DNA from: JBAXLO01 sp037134755
GTDB taxonomy: Bacteria; Bacteroidota; Bacteroidia; Bacteroidales; JACABE01
NCBI GenBank assembly: GCA_037134755.1
Contig: JBAXLO010000106.1
Coordinates: 1-15,272, forward strand
Length of the DNA: 15,272 bases
Direction: 5' to 3'
Below the pieces are notes generated by a model. It searched no databases. It was not told where the DNA came from and worked only from the letters and a program-made list of their open reading frames with translations. Below, one piece after another: positions 7,405-13,598 of the stretch. The translations under genes and the position numbers were made by a program. Every line of letters starts with the position of its first letter. The first letter of the stretch is position 1.

Positions 7405-8715
7405 ATGAAGACATTTAAATTAATAATAGGTTTGTTAATTATAACAGCTTTTACTAACCCACTTGCTGCTCAAACAAACTCAACAACAGATTCTATATCA
7501 TTAAATAATATTTTAAATCAAGTTATTACTAACTTCCCGGCAATTAAAAAGAATCAACAGGAATTAAATGCTGCTGATGCCAGAATTGGTTTAGCTAAAA
7601 CAGCTTATTTACCTGATGTTAGCTTTAATGCAAATGATACTTATCTTGGCCCGGTTTCTACAATATCTTTAGGACCTGCTTCTTTCAATTTGTTTCCTGC
7701 TAATAATTATTCAGCAGCTTTAGACTACAGTCAAACTATTTTTGACTTTGGTAAGACATCTAAGAACATAAATCTTGAAAATCAATCAAAGAATATGGTA
7801 AATACTTCTACTGAATTGATTAAACAGAGATTATCTTTGTCAGTTATTAATATATATTATGCTATTCTTTTCCTACAGGAAGCTATAAATATTAAAGATA
7901 AAGAACTTAATACGCTTAAAGAACATCTAAATTATATTGAAAAGAAGATGTCGACAGGATCAGCTATTCAATATGAAGTGCTGACAACTAAGGTGAGGAT
8001 GTCGACTATAGAAAATCAGAAAACAGATCTTCTTAATTCATTAAAAGTGCAGACTTGCCAGATGAATTCTTTATTGGGTCAACCCGAAAAAACAAATATT
8101 TTATTAAAAAAAGAATTACAAGCTACTCAAACTATTAGCCCTACAGAACAATTATTAGCTTCCGCAGATAAAACTCGTAATGAAATGAAGATGGCTCAAC
8201 AAAAGACCGAATTATCTGAATTAAAATACAATGTAGTGAATACTCAGAACATGCCGGCTTTAAAATTTTATGCATCAGGTGGTATTAAAAATGGATTGTT
8301 TCCTGATATGTATAAAGGCACTTGGAATTTTGCTGTTGGAGCAGGAATACATGTCCCAATTTTTGATGCTAATCATAAAAAATATAGCTTGTTGCAAGTA
8401 AAAGCCGATATTCAAAGCAATAAAGAAGATGTTGAGCTTACACACCGCACAATTGTAAATGAAGTTGTAGAAAGTCAGGCTAATATTGAATCAGCTTTTG
8501 AGAAGATTACTCAATCTGAATTGCAACAAAAGCAAGCTTTGCAAGCATATAATTTAGCTGAAACCAGCTTTAGATCGGGTGTTATCACAAATCTTGAATT
8601 ATTAGATGCATCCACCTCACTTTCGGAAGCAGGTTTATCTGTTTTGAAAGCAAAAATTGATTATAGTTTAAGCCTATTAAAACTTAAAATAGCTTTAGGC
8701 GAAAAGATTTATTAA
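7405..8715 (+). CDS. TolC-like outer-membrane efflux channel
   Basis: This 436-residue protein is the outer-membrane factor of the efflux system. It begins with a signal peptide (1-22, ending in LAA before Q23). Two OEP-type repeats of long helices follow, with the tell-tale segments KTAYLPDVSFNA and VGAGIHVPIFDANHKKYSL, and FRSGVITNLELLDASTSLSEAGLSVLKAKIDYSLSLLKLKIALG at the end, described here by its recognisable family pattern. Such proteins trimerise into a channel-tunnel that meets the adaptor hairpins. The gene lies six bases after the pump stop and is the last of the operon; the hairpin at 8776-8799 probably terminates it. The residue before the mature N-terminus is Ala, not a lipobox Cys, so it is not a lipoprotein. 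Confidence 0.92.
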   Translation: MKTFKLIIGLLIITAFTNPLAAQTNSTTDSISLNNILNQVITNFPAIKKNQQELNAADARIGLAKTAYLPDVSFNANDTYLGPVSTISLGPASFNLFPANNYSAALDYSQTIFDFGKTSKNINLENQSKNMVNTSTELIKQRLSLSVINIYYAILFLQEAINIKDKELNTLKEHLNYIEKKMSTGSAIQYEVLTTKVRMSTIENQKTDLLNSLKVQTCQMNSLLGQPEKTNILLKKELQATQTISPTEQLLASADKTRNEMKMAQQKTELSELKYNVVNTQNMPALKFYASGGIKNGLFPDMYKGTWNFAVGAGIHVPIFDANHKKYSLLQVKADIQSNKEDVELTHRTIVNEVVESQANIESAFEKITQSELQQKQALQAYNLAETSFRSGVITNLELLDASTSLSEAGLSVLKAKIDYSLSLLKLKIALGEKIY

Positions 8716-8775
8716 GAAGTATCAATAAATCTTAGATTTTCTTTTGCTTATTGCTTTCTTATTTAATAAAAGTCA

Positions 8776-8799
8776 GCACTAAACACAATGTTTTAGTGC
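8776..8799 (+). terminator. Probable terminator of the efflux operon
   Basis: GCACTAAA (8776-8783) pairs with TTTAGTGC (8792-8799) over an 8-base loop, followed by AGATTTTTAAG. It lies about 60 bases after the tolC stop and just before the 21-bp repeat array. The T run begins three bases after the stem, so strength is uncertain. Confidence 0.5.
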
Positions 8800-8817
8800 A
8801 GATTTTTAAGTGTTTAG

Positions 8818-9090
8818 CAACTTTTCTTGATTATTTAGCAACTTTTCTTGATTATTTCGCAACTTTGCTTACAAAGTTCACAACTTTCTTTACAAAGTTC
8901 ACAACTTTCTTTCAAAAGTTCATAACTTTCTTTCCATTTTTCACAACTTTGCTTCCAATATTTGCAACTTTGTTTCCAATGTTCACAACTTTGCTTCCAA
9001 AGTTCACAACTTTGCTTCCAAAGTTCACAACTTTGTTTCCAAAGTTCACAACTTTGCTTCCGATGTTCACAACTTTGCTTCCAATGTTCA
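8818..9090. repeat. Minisatellite: thirteen 21-bp units, each a small palindrome
   Basis: Thirteen head-to-tail units of exactly 21 bases start at 8818, 8839, 8860 and every 21 bases to 9070. The consensus core is AACTTTG-CTTC-CAAAGTT, a 7-bp stem with a 4-base loop, joined by a TCAC linker. Units 9, 10 and 11 (8986-9048) and unit 3 have perfect stems. Units 8 and 13 have one mismatch, and units 1, 2 and 6 have lost the stem, so the left side is more decayed. Because 21 is a multiple of three, several frames on both strands are open (KFTTLLP repeats on plus; ELWKQSC and SKVVNFG repeats on minus). None has convincing gene features: the plus frame starts inside the region of the tolC terminator. 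There are no spacers, so it is not a CRISPR array. Confidence 0.9.
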
Positions 9091-9105
9091 TAAACAATTA
9101 AAATT

Positions 9106-9255
9106 ATGAGCAAAATAATACAATCTACTTATTATATAACAAATACTTACGCTTACGTGGATGGAGTTAATCCATTAAAAATAAATAAAAATAAAAAGAT
9201 AGTGATAAAGAAGTTTGTAAAAGAAAAATCAAATCCGCAAAGCAAAGAGGAATAG
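9106..9255 (+). pseudogene. 49-codon ORF, probable relic of a T9SS sorting domain
   Basis: The ORF starts MSKIIQSTYYI and ends KSNPQSKEE. Its middle aligns without gaps to the C-terminus of the protein at 323-1489: NTYAYVDGV against NTSAFANGV, then LKI against LKI, then IKKFVKE against VRKFVKE, with about 14 identities over 29 residues. The DNA is also alike (AATACTTACGCTTACG against AATACTTCCGCTTTCG). Similarity appears to continue upstream past the ATG (IKIMSKII against the INLIGQTI strand) as far as a TAA at 9091-9093, just where the 21-bp array ends. The part with the PNP opening and any cargo body are missing, and the reading continues nine codons past the usual KE end. It therefore looks like the last 50 codons of a lost cargo gene. 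A functional small protein is possible but would lack a signal peptide. Confidence 0.55.
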
Positions 9256-9279
9256 CTGTGCATAAAGGAATTAAAAAGC

Positions 9280-9316
9280 AAAAGCCCTGAATATTTTTAT
9301 AATACACAGGGCTTTT
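9280..9316. terminator. Terminator of pheT (bidirectional in form)
   Basis: AAAAGCCCTG (9280-9289) pairs with CAGGGCTTTT (9307-9316) across a 17-base A/T loop. Read on the minus strand it is followed by TTTTGCTTTTTAA, a good U-rich tail for pheT, which ends at 9339. On the plus strand it would stop any transcript of the relic ORF. Confidence 0.85.
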
Positions 9317-9338
9317 ATTGTAGATTATTTATGTAAAA

Positions 9339-11810
9339 TTACCTTAGCGTTGCACCAAGTTTTTCATTATAGGTTTTGATAAGACGATTCATTATACCAT
9401 CTATCTGCTTATCATTTAAAGTTTTCTCAGTATCTTGAAGAATAAAACTAACAGCATAAGATTTCTTACCTGCTTCCAGTTTATCGCCTTCATAAATATC
9501 AAATAGATTTACTTTCTTTAAAATATTCTTTTCAACCTGATAAGCAATCTTTACAATCTCACCAAATTCAATCTCTTTATTGATAAGTAACGCTAAATCA
9601 CGACGAACTTCGGGAAACTTAGGTATCTCAACAAACTCAATTTCTTTATTCGATAGTAACTTAATAATATTATTCCAGTTAAAATCTGCATAAAAAACAG
9701 CTTGTTTAATATCAAATGCAGTAAGTGTTTTAGCATTTAAATTACCAAAACTAACAATTGTTTTATTATTGTTTGTAGTTAAGTCAAGACCTTCACTAAA
9801 ATATTCGAGAACTGTTTTGTTTACAGTTAATTTACTTACGTCGATCCTAAGTCTTTTCAATACATTATAAACATAAGATTTAAGCGTAAAGAAATCAACA
9901 TTTTCTTGTTTAATATTCCATGCTTCCGATTGACTCTTACCTGTTAAGAAGACTGCTAAATGCTTTTCTTCCGAATATTTTTTGGTAACATTAGCATCCA
10001 TCGGCTGCCCTTGATTAAAACGATAAGTATTACCGAATTCATAAATATTAAGATCGGTAATCTTACGGTTAACGTTGTAAATAATAGTCTCCAACCCTCC
10101 AAATAGTAAAGTTTGACGCATAACATCCAGCTCTTTACTTAAAGGATTTAATATTTTAACATTATTAGCAGCATCATAATCAGTAACTCTATTAAGATAT
10201 TCAGAACTTGTAAGCGAATTATTCATAATCTCAGTAAAACCATTGTTAGTAAGATAATCAGAAATCAAATTCTGAACCTTTTCTTTATCAGGTTTAGATA
10301 TAAAAGCAAGACTAGAATGAAGTTCGCTGCCAATTTCAATATTATTATATCCATAAATCCTTAAGATTTCTTCAATAACATCAACTTCGCGTGTAACATC
10401 CACTTTATTGGTAGGAATAAGTAAGCTTAAACCATTATCTGTAGCACTTTGTATTTCAATTTCGAGAGATATAAGGATGTTTTTAATGATATTTCTGTCG
10501 ATAACTTTACCAATTAGTTTATCAACATTAGCATAAGCTATATCAATAGTTTTGTTGATAATAGGAGTTGGATAAACATCAACGATTGGAGAAGAAATTG
10601 CCCCTCCTGCAACCTCTTTGATCAATAAAGCAGCACGTTTAAGAGCATAAGCAGTAATATTTGGATCAGCACCACGCTCATAACGGAAAGAAGCATCAGT
10701 TTTTAAGCCATGAAGCTTAGATGTTTTCCTAATGGTAGTAGGATCAAAGTAAGCACTCTCAATAAATATATTCTTAGTTTGAGCAGTAACCCCCGATTTA
10801 GCACCTCCAAATACACCCGCAATACACATGCCTTCAATAGTATTGCAAATCATCAGATCTTCACCCGAAAGTTCGCGTTCTGCATCATCAAGTGTGATAA
10901 ATTTAGTTCCTTTAGGAAGCTTCTTTACGATAACTTTGTTGCCTGTTATGATTTCAGCATCAAATATATGTAAAGGTTGCCCCGTTTCAAATAAAATGAA
11001 GTTAGAAATATCGACAATATTATTGATAGATCTCAAACCAATAGCATTTAATCTCTTCTTGAGCCAATCAGGAGAGTCTTTAACTTCTACACCACTAATT
11101 GTTACGCCCGTATATCGTGGACACGCAATAGTATCTTCTATAATAATATCAATAGGTAATGAATTGTTATCCTGCTTAAAAGCTTCTACCGAAGGATAGA
11201 TTAAAGTAGTATTAGCTGTTGTACTATCGGGTAAGTTATTGATAACTGCCGACAAATCTCTTGCAACTCCAATGTGCGAAGTAGCATCTGAACGATTAGG
11301 AGTTAAACCGATCTCAAACACAAAGTCATCTTTTATATTAAAAAAGTCTCTTGCTTTGGAACCAACAACTGCATCAGCATCAAGCACCATAATACCTGCG
11401 TGTGAAGTCCCTAATCCGAGCTCATCTTCGGCACAAATCATTCCTTCAGAAAGCTCTCCTCTTATCTTCGACTTCTTGATTGTAAACGATTCATCACCAC
11501 TATAAATAATAGTGCCTATAGTTGCAACCAGCACCTTTTGTCCTTTGGCAACATTTGGTGCACCGCAAACAATATGTAGTAATTCAGGTTCGCCAACATT
11601 AACAGTTGTAATGCTTAACTTGTCTGCATCAGGATGTTTTGCACAACTCATCACTTCGCCAACTACTACGCCTTGCAATCCTCCTTTTATGGATTCAATT
11701 TTCTCCAGACTTTCAACTTCCAAACCACAGTCGGTAAGCAATTGAGCAACTCTTTCGGGAGTTAAGTCTATGTTAAGATAGGTTTTTAGCCACTTGTAAG
11801 ATATTTTCAT
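9339..11810 (-). CDS. pheT: Phenylalanine--tRNA ligase beta subunit
   Basis: This is the 823-residue beta subunit of the cytoplasmic (alpha beta)2 phenylalanyl-tRNA synthetase, which charges tRNA-Phe. It starts MKISYKWLKTYL. An EMAP-II-like tRNA-binding domain (about 42-155) carries HPDADKLSITTVNVG and the VCGAPNV strand. The B3/B4 editing region follows, with GLRSINNIVDISNFILFETGQPLH described by its characteristic NNIVD and GQPLH motifs, and then AGVFGG. The B5 domain and catalytic-like core (EEILRIYGYNNI; NPLSKELDVMRQTLL) come next, and a C-terminal FDX-ACB anticodon-binding domain with FPEVRRDLALL. Length and order match the bacterial family. pheS is not in the window, so the subunits are encoded separately, as is common in Bacteroidota. 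The gene has its own promoter (11834-11841) and terminator (9280-9316). Confidence 0.97.
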   Translation of the reverse strand: MKISYKWLKTYLNIDLTPERVAQLLTDCGLEVESLEKIESIKGGLQGVVVGEVMSCAKHPDADKLSITTVNVGEPELLHIVCGAPNVAKGQKVLVATIGTIIYSGDESFTIKKSKIRGELSEGMICAEDELGLGTSHAGIMVLDADAVVGSKARDFFNIKDDFVFEIGLTPNRSDATSHIGVARDLSAVINNLPDSTTANTTLIYPSVEAFKQDNNSLPIDIIIEDTIACPRYTGVTISGVEVKDSPDWLKKRLNAIGLRSINNIVDISNFILFETGQPLHIFDAEIITGNKVIVKKLPKGTKFITLDDAERELSGEDLMICNTIEGMCIAGVFGGAKSGVTAQTKNIFIESAYFDPTTIRKTSKLHGLKTDASFRYERGADPNITAYALKRAALLIKEVAGGAISSPIVDVYPTPIINKTIDIAYANVDKLIGKVIDRNIIKNILISLEIEIQSATDNGLSLLIPTNKVDVTREVDVIEEILRIYGYNNIEIGSELHSSLAFISKPDKEKVQNLISDYLTNNGFTEIMNNSLTSSEYLNRVTDYDAANNVKILNPLSKELDVMRQTLLFGGLETIIYNVNRKITDLNIYEFGNTYRFNQGQPMDANVTKKYSEEKHLAVFLTGKSQSEAWNIKQENVDFFTLKSYVYNVLKRLRIDVSKLTVNKTVLEYFSEGLDLTTNNNKTIVSFGNLNAKTLTAFDIKQAVFYADFNWNNIIKLLSNKEIEFVEIPKFPEVRRDLALLINKEIEFGEIVKIAYQVEKNILKKVNLFDIYEGDKLEAGKKSYAVSFILQDTEKTLNDKQIDGIMNRLIKTYNEKLGATLR

Positions 11811-11833
11811 CTAAACTAATATTTTTAAAGGGG

Positions 11834-11841
11834 CAAAGTTA
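11834..11841 (-). promoter_or_regulatory. Candidate pheT -7 element TAACTTTG
   Basis: On the minus strand TAACTTTG matches TAnnTTTG and lies 23 bases before the pheT ATG, implying a leader of roughly 17 bases. I see no convincing TTTG at the -33 distance. Confidence 0.5.
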
Positions 11842-11983
11842 CACATTTTTGCTTGAATGGAAGCAGTATTGTGATGTATTATTTAATTATTGTATTAAAA
11901 TGTAGTTCTGAAGAGTTTTAGTTATAAAATTTATCTTTATTAAGGAAACATTTATGAAGATCTTTCTTAAAAATAATAAAAAA

Positions 11984-12006
11984 GCCCTGCCAACAATTGG
12001 CAGAGC
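11984..12006 (-). terminator. Terminator of the Cys-rich membrane protein gene
   Basis: CTGCCAA (11987-11993) and TTGGCAG (11997-12003) form a tight stem with a CAA loop. One C/A mismatch separates it from an outer GC plus A/T extension. On the minus strand it is followed by TTTTTTATTATTTTT. It lies 30 bases after the stop of the gene at 12036-12419 and before the pheT promoter, so the two minus-strand genes are separate units. Confidence 0.85.
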
Positions 12007-12035
12007 TTTTAAAATCTTTTTGTTTCTCTTGTTTT

Positions 12036-12419
12036 TTACTTGTGTTCTTTACACATATCAGATTTTTTATCACACATAGTCGAGTCCATCTTTTCATGTC
12101 CGCAACCATTGTGCATCATCTCTTTGCAATGCATCTTACAGCAATGCATTCCTTCTTGACCCATCTTGCAACTGTCGCCTTTCATCATCCATTCTTCGTG
12201 ACATTCTCTTTTGCATTTCATAAACTTAGGGCAACTATGGATGCCTAAAGCCATAGCAGTTACACATAATATTGCAGCAAGAGCAACAATATAAAAACCT
12301 TTTGCCCACTGCTTTTGATTCTTATTCATAAATCCTTTTATAATAAGAATAATACCTGTTGTTTTCAGTATTATAACCGAAACAATCAATAAATAAAAAC
12401 AAATAAAAATTGCATGCAT
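12036..12419 (-). CDS. Small membrane protein with Cys/His/Met-rich tail, possible metal binder
   Basis: I do not recognise a named family. The 127-residue protein has two hydrophobic segments, about 3-29 and 42-60, joined by a short basic loop (NKNQKQWAK). The remaining 67 residues hold ten Cys (63, 69, 73, 84, 93, 94, 98, 106, 116, 123), seven His and eleven Met. They occur in clusters such as MHCCKMHCKEMMH (91-103) together with many Lys and Glu. Such a composition suggests binding of soft metal ions such as Cu(I), or Zn, but this is inference from composition. With both ends on the same side of the membrane, the tail could be cytoplasmic or periplasmic. The ATG at 12419 is supported by a -7 element 32 bases upstream. 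A second Met at residue 31 would leave only one membrane segment. It is a monocistronic unit with its own terminator; no transporter or metal regulator is adjacent. Confidence 0.75.
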   Translation of the reverse strand: MHAIFICFYLLIVSVIILKTTGIILIIKGFMNKNQKQWAKGFYIVALAAILCVTAMALGIHSCPKFMKCKRECHEEWMMKGDSCKMGQEGMHCCKMHCKEMMHNGCGHEKMDSTMCDKKSDMCKEHK

Positions 12420-12450
12420 TTTTTAATAATTTAAATTAATAAATAAAGTA

Positions 12451-12458
12451 CAAAGGTA
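12451..12458 (-). promoter_or_regulatory. Candidate promoter element TACCTTTG of the Cys-rich gene
   Basis: On the minus strand TACCTTTG is an exact TAnnTTTG match 32 bases before the ATG at 12419, giving a predicted leader of about 25 bases. No clear -33 TTTG is visible. Confidence 0.5.
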
Positions 12459-12782
12459 ATACTTTTATTTATTAATAATCATAATTAAGGAAAAAATAAC
12501 AATTTATCTTTAATAATTAGGAAGCTATAAAACAAAAGTAGTATAAAATATGGAGAACCCATAATTTGATGATAATACATACAATTAAACATATTAAATA
12601 TTAAGATGAGTTATTAAATCTTATAATCAATTGTTTGTGTTAATAACACTACTATTAAAAGAAATTAAATCGTTGATAGCGAAAATTAATTCTTTAAAGT
12701 GGAATATATTTTATAATTTTACAATCAGAAAATTATAGCATTAATAAATAATAAATCAATCTTTAATTAATAGCATATCTTC
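12459..12782. other. A/T-rich divergent intergenic region before udk
   Basis: About 320 bases without a gene. It holds a weak udk -7 candidate TAATTTTA (12714-12721, seven of eight to TAnnTTTG), about 60 bases before the udk ATG. A second minus-strand TACTTTTG is at 12540-12533, identical to the pepD element. A 5-bp hairpin GTGTT-AAT-AACAC is at 12637-12649. I see no RNA gene, riboswitch or repeat family in it. Confidence 0.4.
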
Positions 12783-13394
12783 ATGTTAATAATAGGTATA
12801 GCAGGAGGTTCAGGCTCCGGAAAAACAACTGTTGTGAAAAAAATAATGAAAAGTCTTCCCAAAGATTCTGTTTCTATTATTTCGCAGGATTCATATTATA
12901 AAGATAATGGACATAAATCTGCTGAAGAAAGAGCAAAAATTAATTTCGACCACCCTTCATCCATTGAATTTAATTTATTGATTAAGCATTTAGAAATGCT
13001 TAAAGCAGGAAATTCTATTGAAATGCCTATTTATTCGTATCTTACTTGTGCAAGAGCTAAGGAAACTATAACAATTACTCCTAAGAAAGTTATAATTGTT
13101 GAAGGCATTCTGATTTTAACAAGTCCCAGGATGAGAGACCGAATGGATATTAAAGTATTTGTAGATGCAGATGGCGATGATCGTTTGATGAGGATAATAT
13201 GGAGAGATCTGGAGGAAAGAGGGCGTTCATTTCAGCAAGTATTAGAACATTATGATAGCTATGTTAAGCCAATGCACCTTCAATTTATTGAACCAACTAA
13301 AAGATATGCTGACATTATTGTTCCTCAAGGTGGAAAAAATCAGGTAGCTATTGATATTTTAAGTTCTCGTATTAAAATGAATCTGAATTTGTAA
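12783..13394 (+). CDS. udk: Uridine kinase
   Basis: This 203-residue enzyme phosphorylates uridine and cytidine to the monophosphates in pyrimidine salvage, in the cytoplasm. The Walker A loop GGSGSGKT is at 8-15. SQDSYYKD (34-41) supplies the conserved Asp and Tyr residues near the nucleoside, and NFDHPSSIEF (54-63) is the family's D-H-P motif. PIYSYLTCARAKET (82-95) replaces the more usual Y-x-x-H-T-R-x-x-E-T, keeping R91 and the E-T pair. VEGILIL (106-112) is the Walker B-like strand, and RDLEERGRSFQQV (141-153) is the LID. Length is normal for the family. The gene stands alone, with about 200 bases on to the kinase gene. Confidence 0.93.
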   Translation: MLIIGIAGGSGSGKTTVVKKIMKSLPKDSVSIISQDSYYKDNGHKSAEERAKINFDHPSSIEFNLLIKHLEMLKAGNSIEMPIYSYLTCARAKETITITPKKVIIVEGILILTSPRMRDRMDIKVFVDADGDDRLMRIIWRDLEERGRSFQQVLEHYDSYVKPMHLQFIEPTKRYADIIVPQGGKNQVAIDILSSRIKMNLNL

Positions 13395-13438
13395 AGAATA
13401 TGAAAGGTTTTAATCAATAATTCAACAAAAATCTAAGT

Positions 13439-13471
13439 TAAGCCTTAAGCAATCTATTTGTTGGAGGCTTA
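13439..13471 (+). terminator. Possible hairpin after udk
   Basis: TAAGCCT (13439-13445) pairs with AGGCTTA (13465-13471) across a 19-base loop, 45 bases after the udk stop. It is followed by TAATATAATAATATG, not a T run, so it is a weak terminator candidate or an unrelated structure. Confidence 0.25.
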
Positions 13472-13563
13472 TAATATAATAATATGAGTCGTCTTTTTTA
13501 TCTGAATTAAAAATAATCTTCATTAAAATATAAAATAATAATCTCCGTTTGGAAATATATATG

Positions 13564-13571
13564 TAATTTTA
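13564..13571 (+). promoter_or_regulatory. Weak -7 candidate TAATTTTA before the kinase gene
   Basis: TAATTTTA matches TAnnTTTG at seven of eight positions and lies 27 bases before the TTG start. The same octamer is found before udk. TTTG at 13548-13551 is only 12 bases upstream, too close to be a normal -33 element. Confidence 0.3.
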
Positions 13572-13598
13572 ACGACTTAAATCTATAAAAATAACAAA

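Noticed and set aside
8818..9090. CRISPR array
   Set aside because: Units are contiguous with no unique spacers and no cas genes are nearby.
8751..9101. Plus-strand ORF of 116 codons with KFTTLLP repeats
   Set aside because: It begins before the tolC terminator hairpin and is open only because the 21-bp unit lacks stops; codon content follows the repeat, with no promoter or domain.
8835..9113. Minus-strand ORFs over the array (ELWKQSC and SKVVNFG repeats)
   Set aside because: Two different frames are open for the same reason; no promoter or recognisable domain. The heptad spacing is a consequence of the 21-base period.
10710..11745. Several plus-strand ORFs inside pheT
   Set aside because: They are antisense to a full-length, clearly recognised gene.
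11918..12109. Minus-strand ORF overlapping the terminator at 11984-12006
   Set aside because: It reads through a strong terminator and overlaps the end of the Cys-rich gene in another frame.
11997..12248. Plus-strand His/Phe-rich ORF opposite the Cys-rich gene
   Set aside because: Its unusual composition is the antisense reflection of the Cys/His/Met codons; no promoter or start context supports it.
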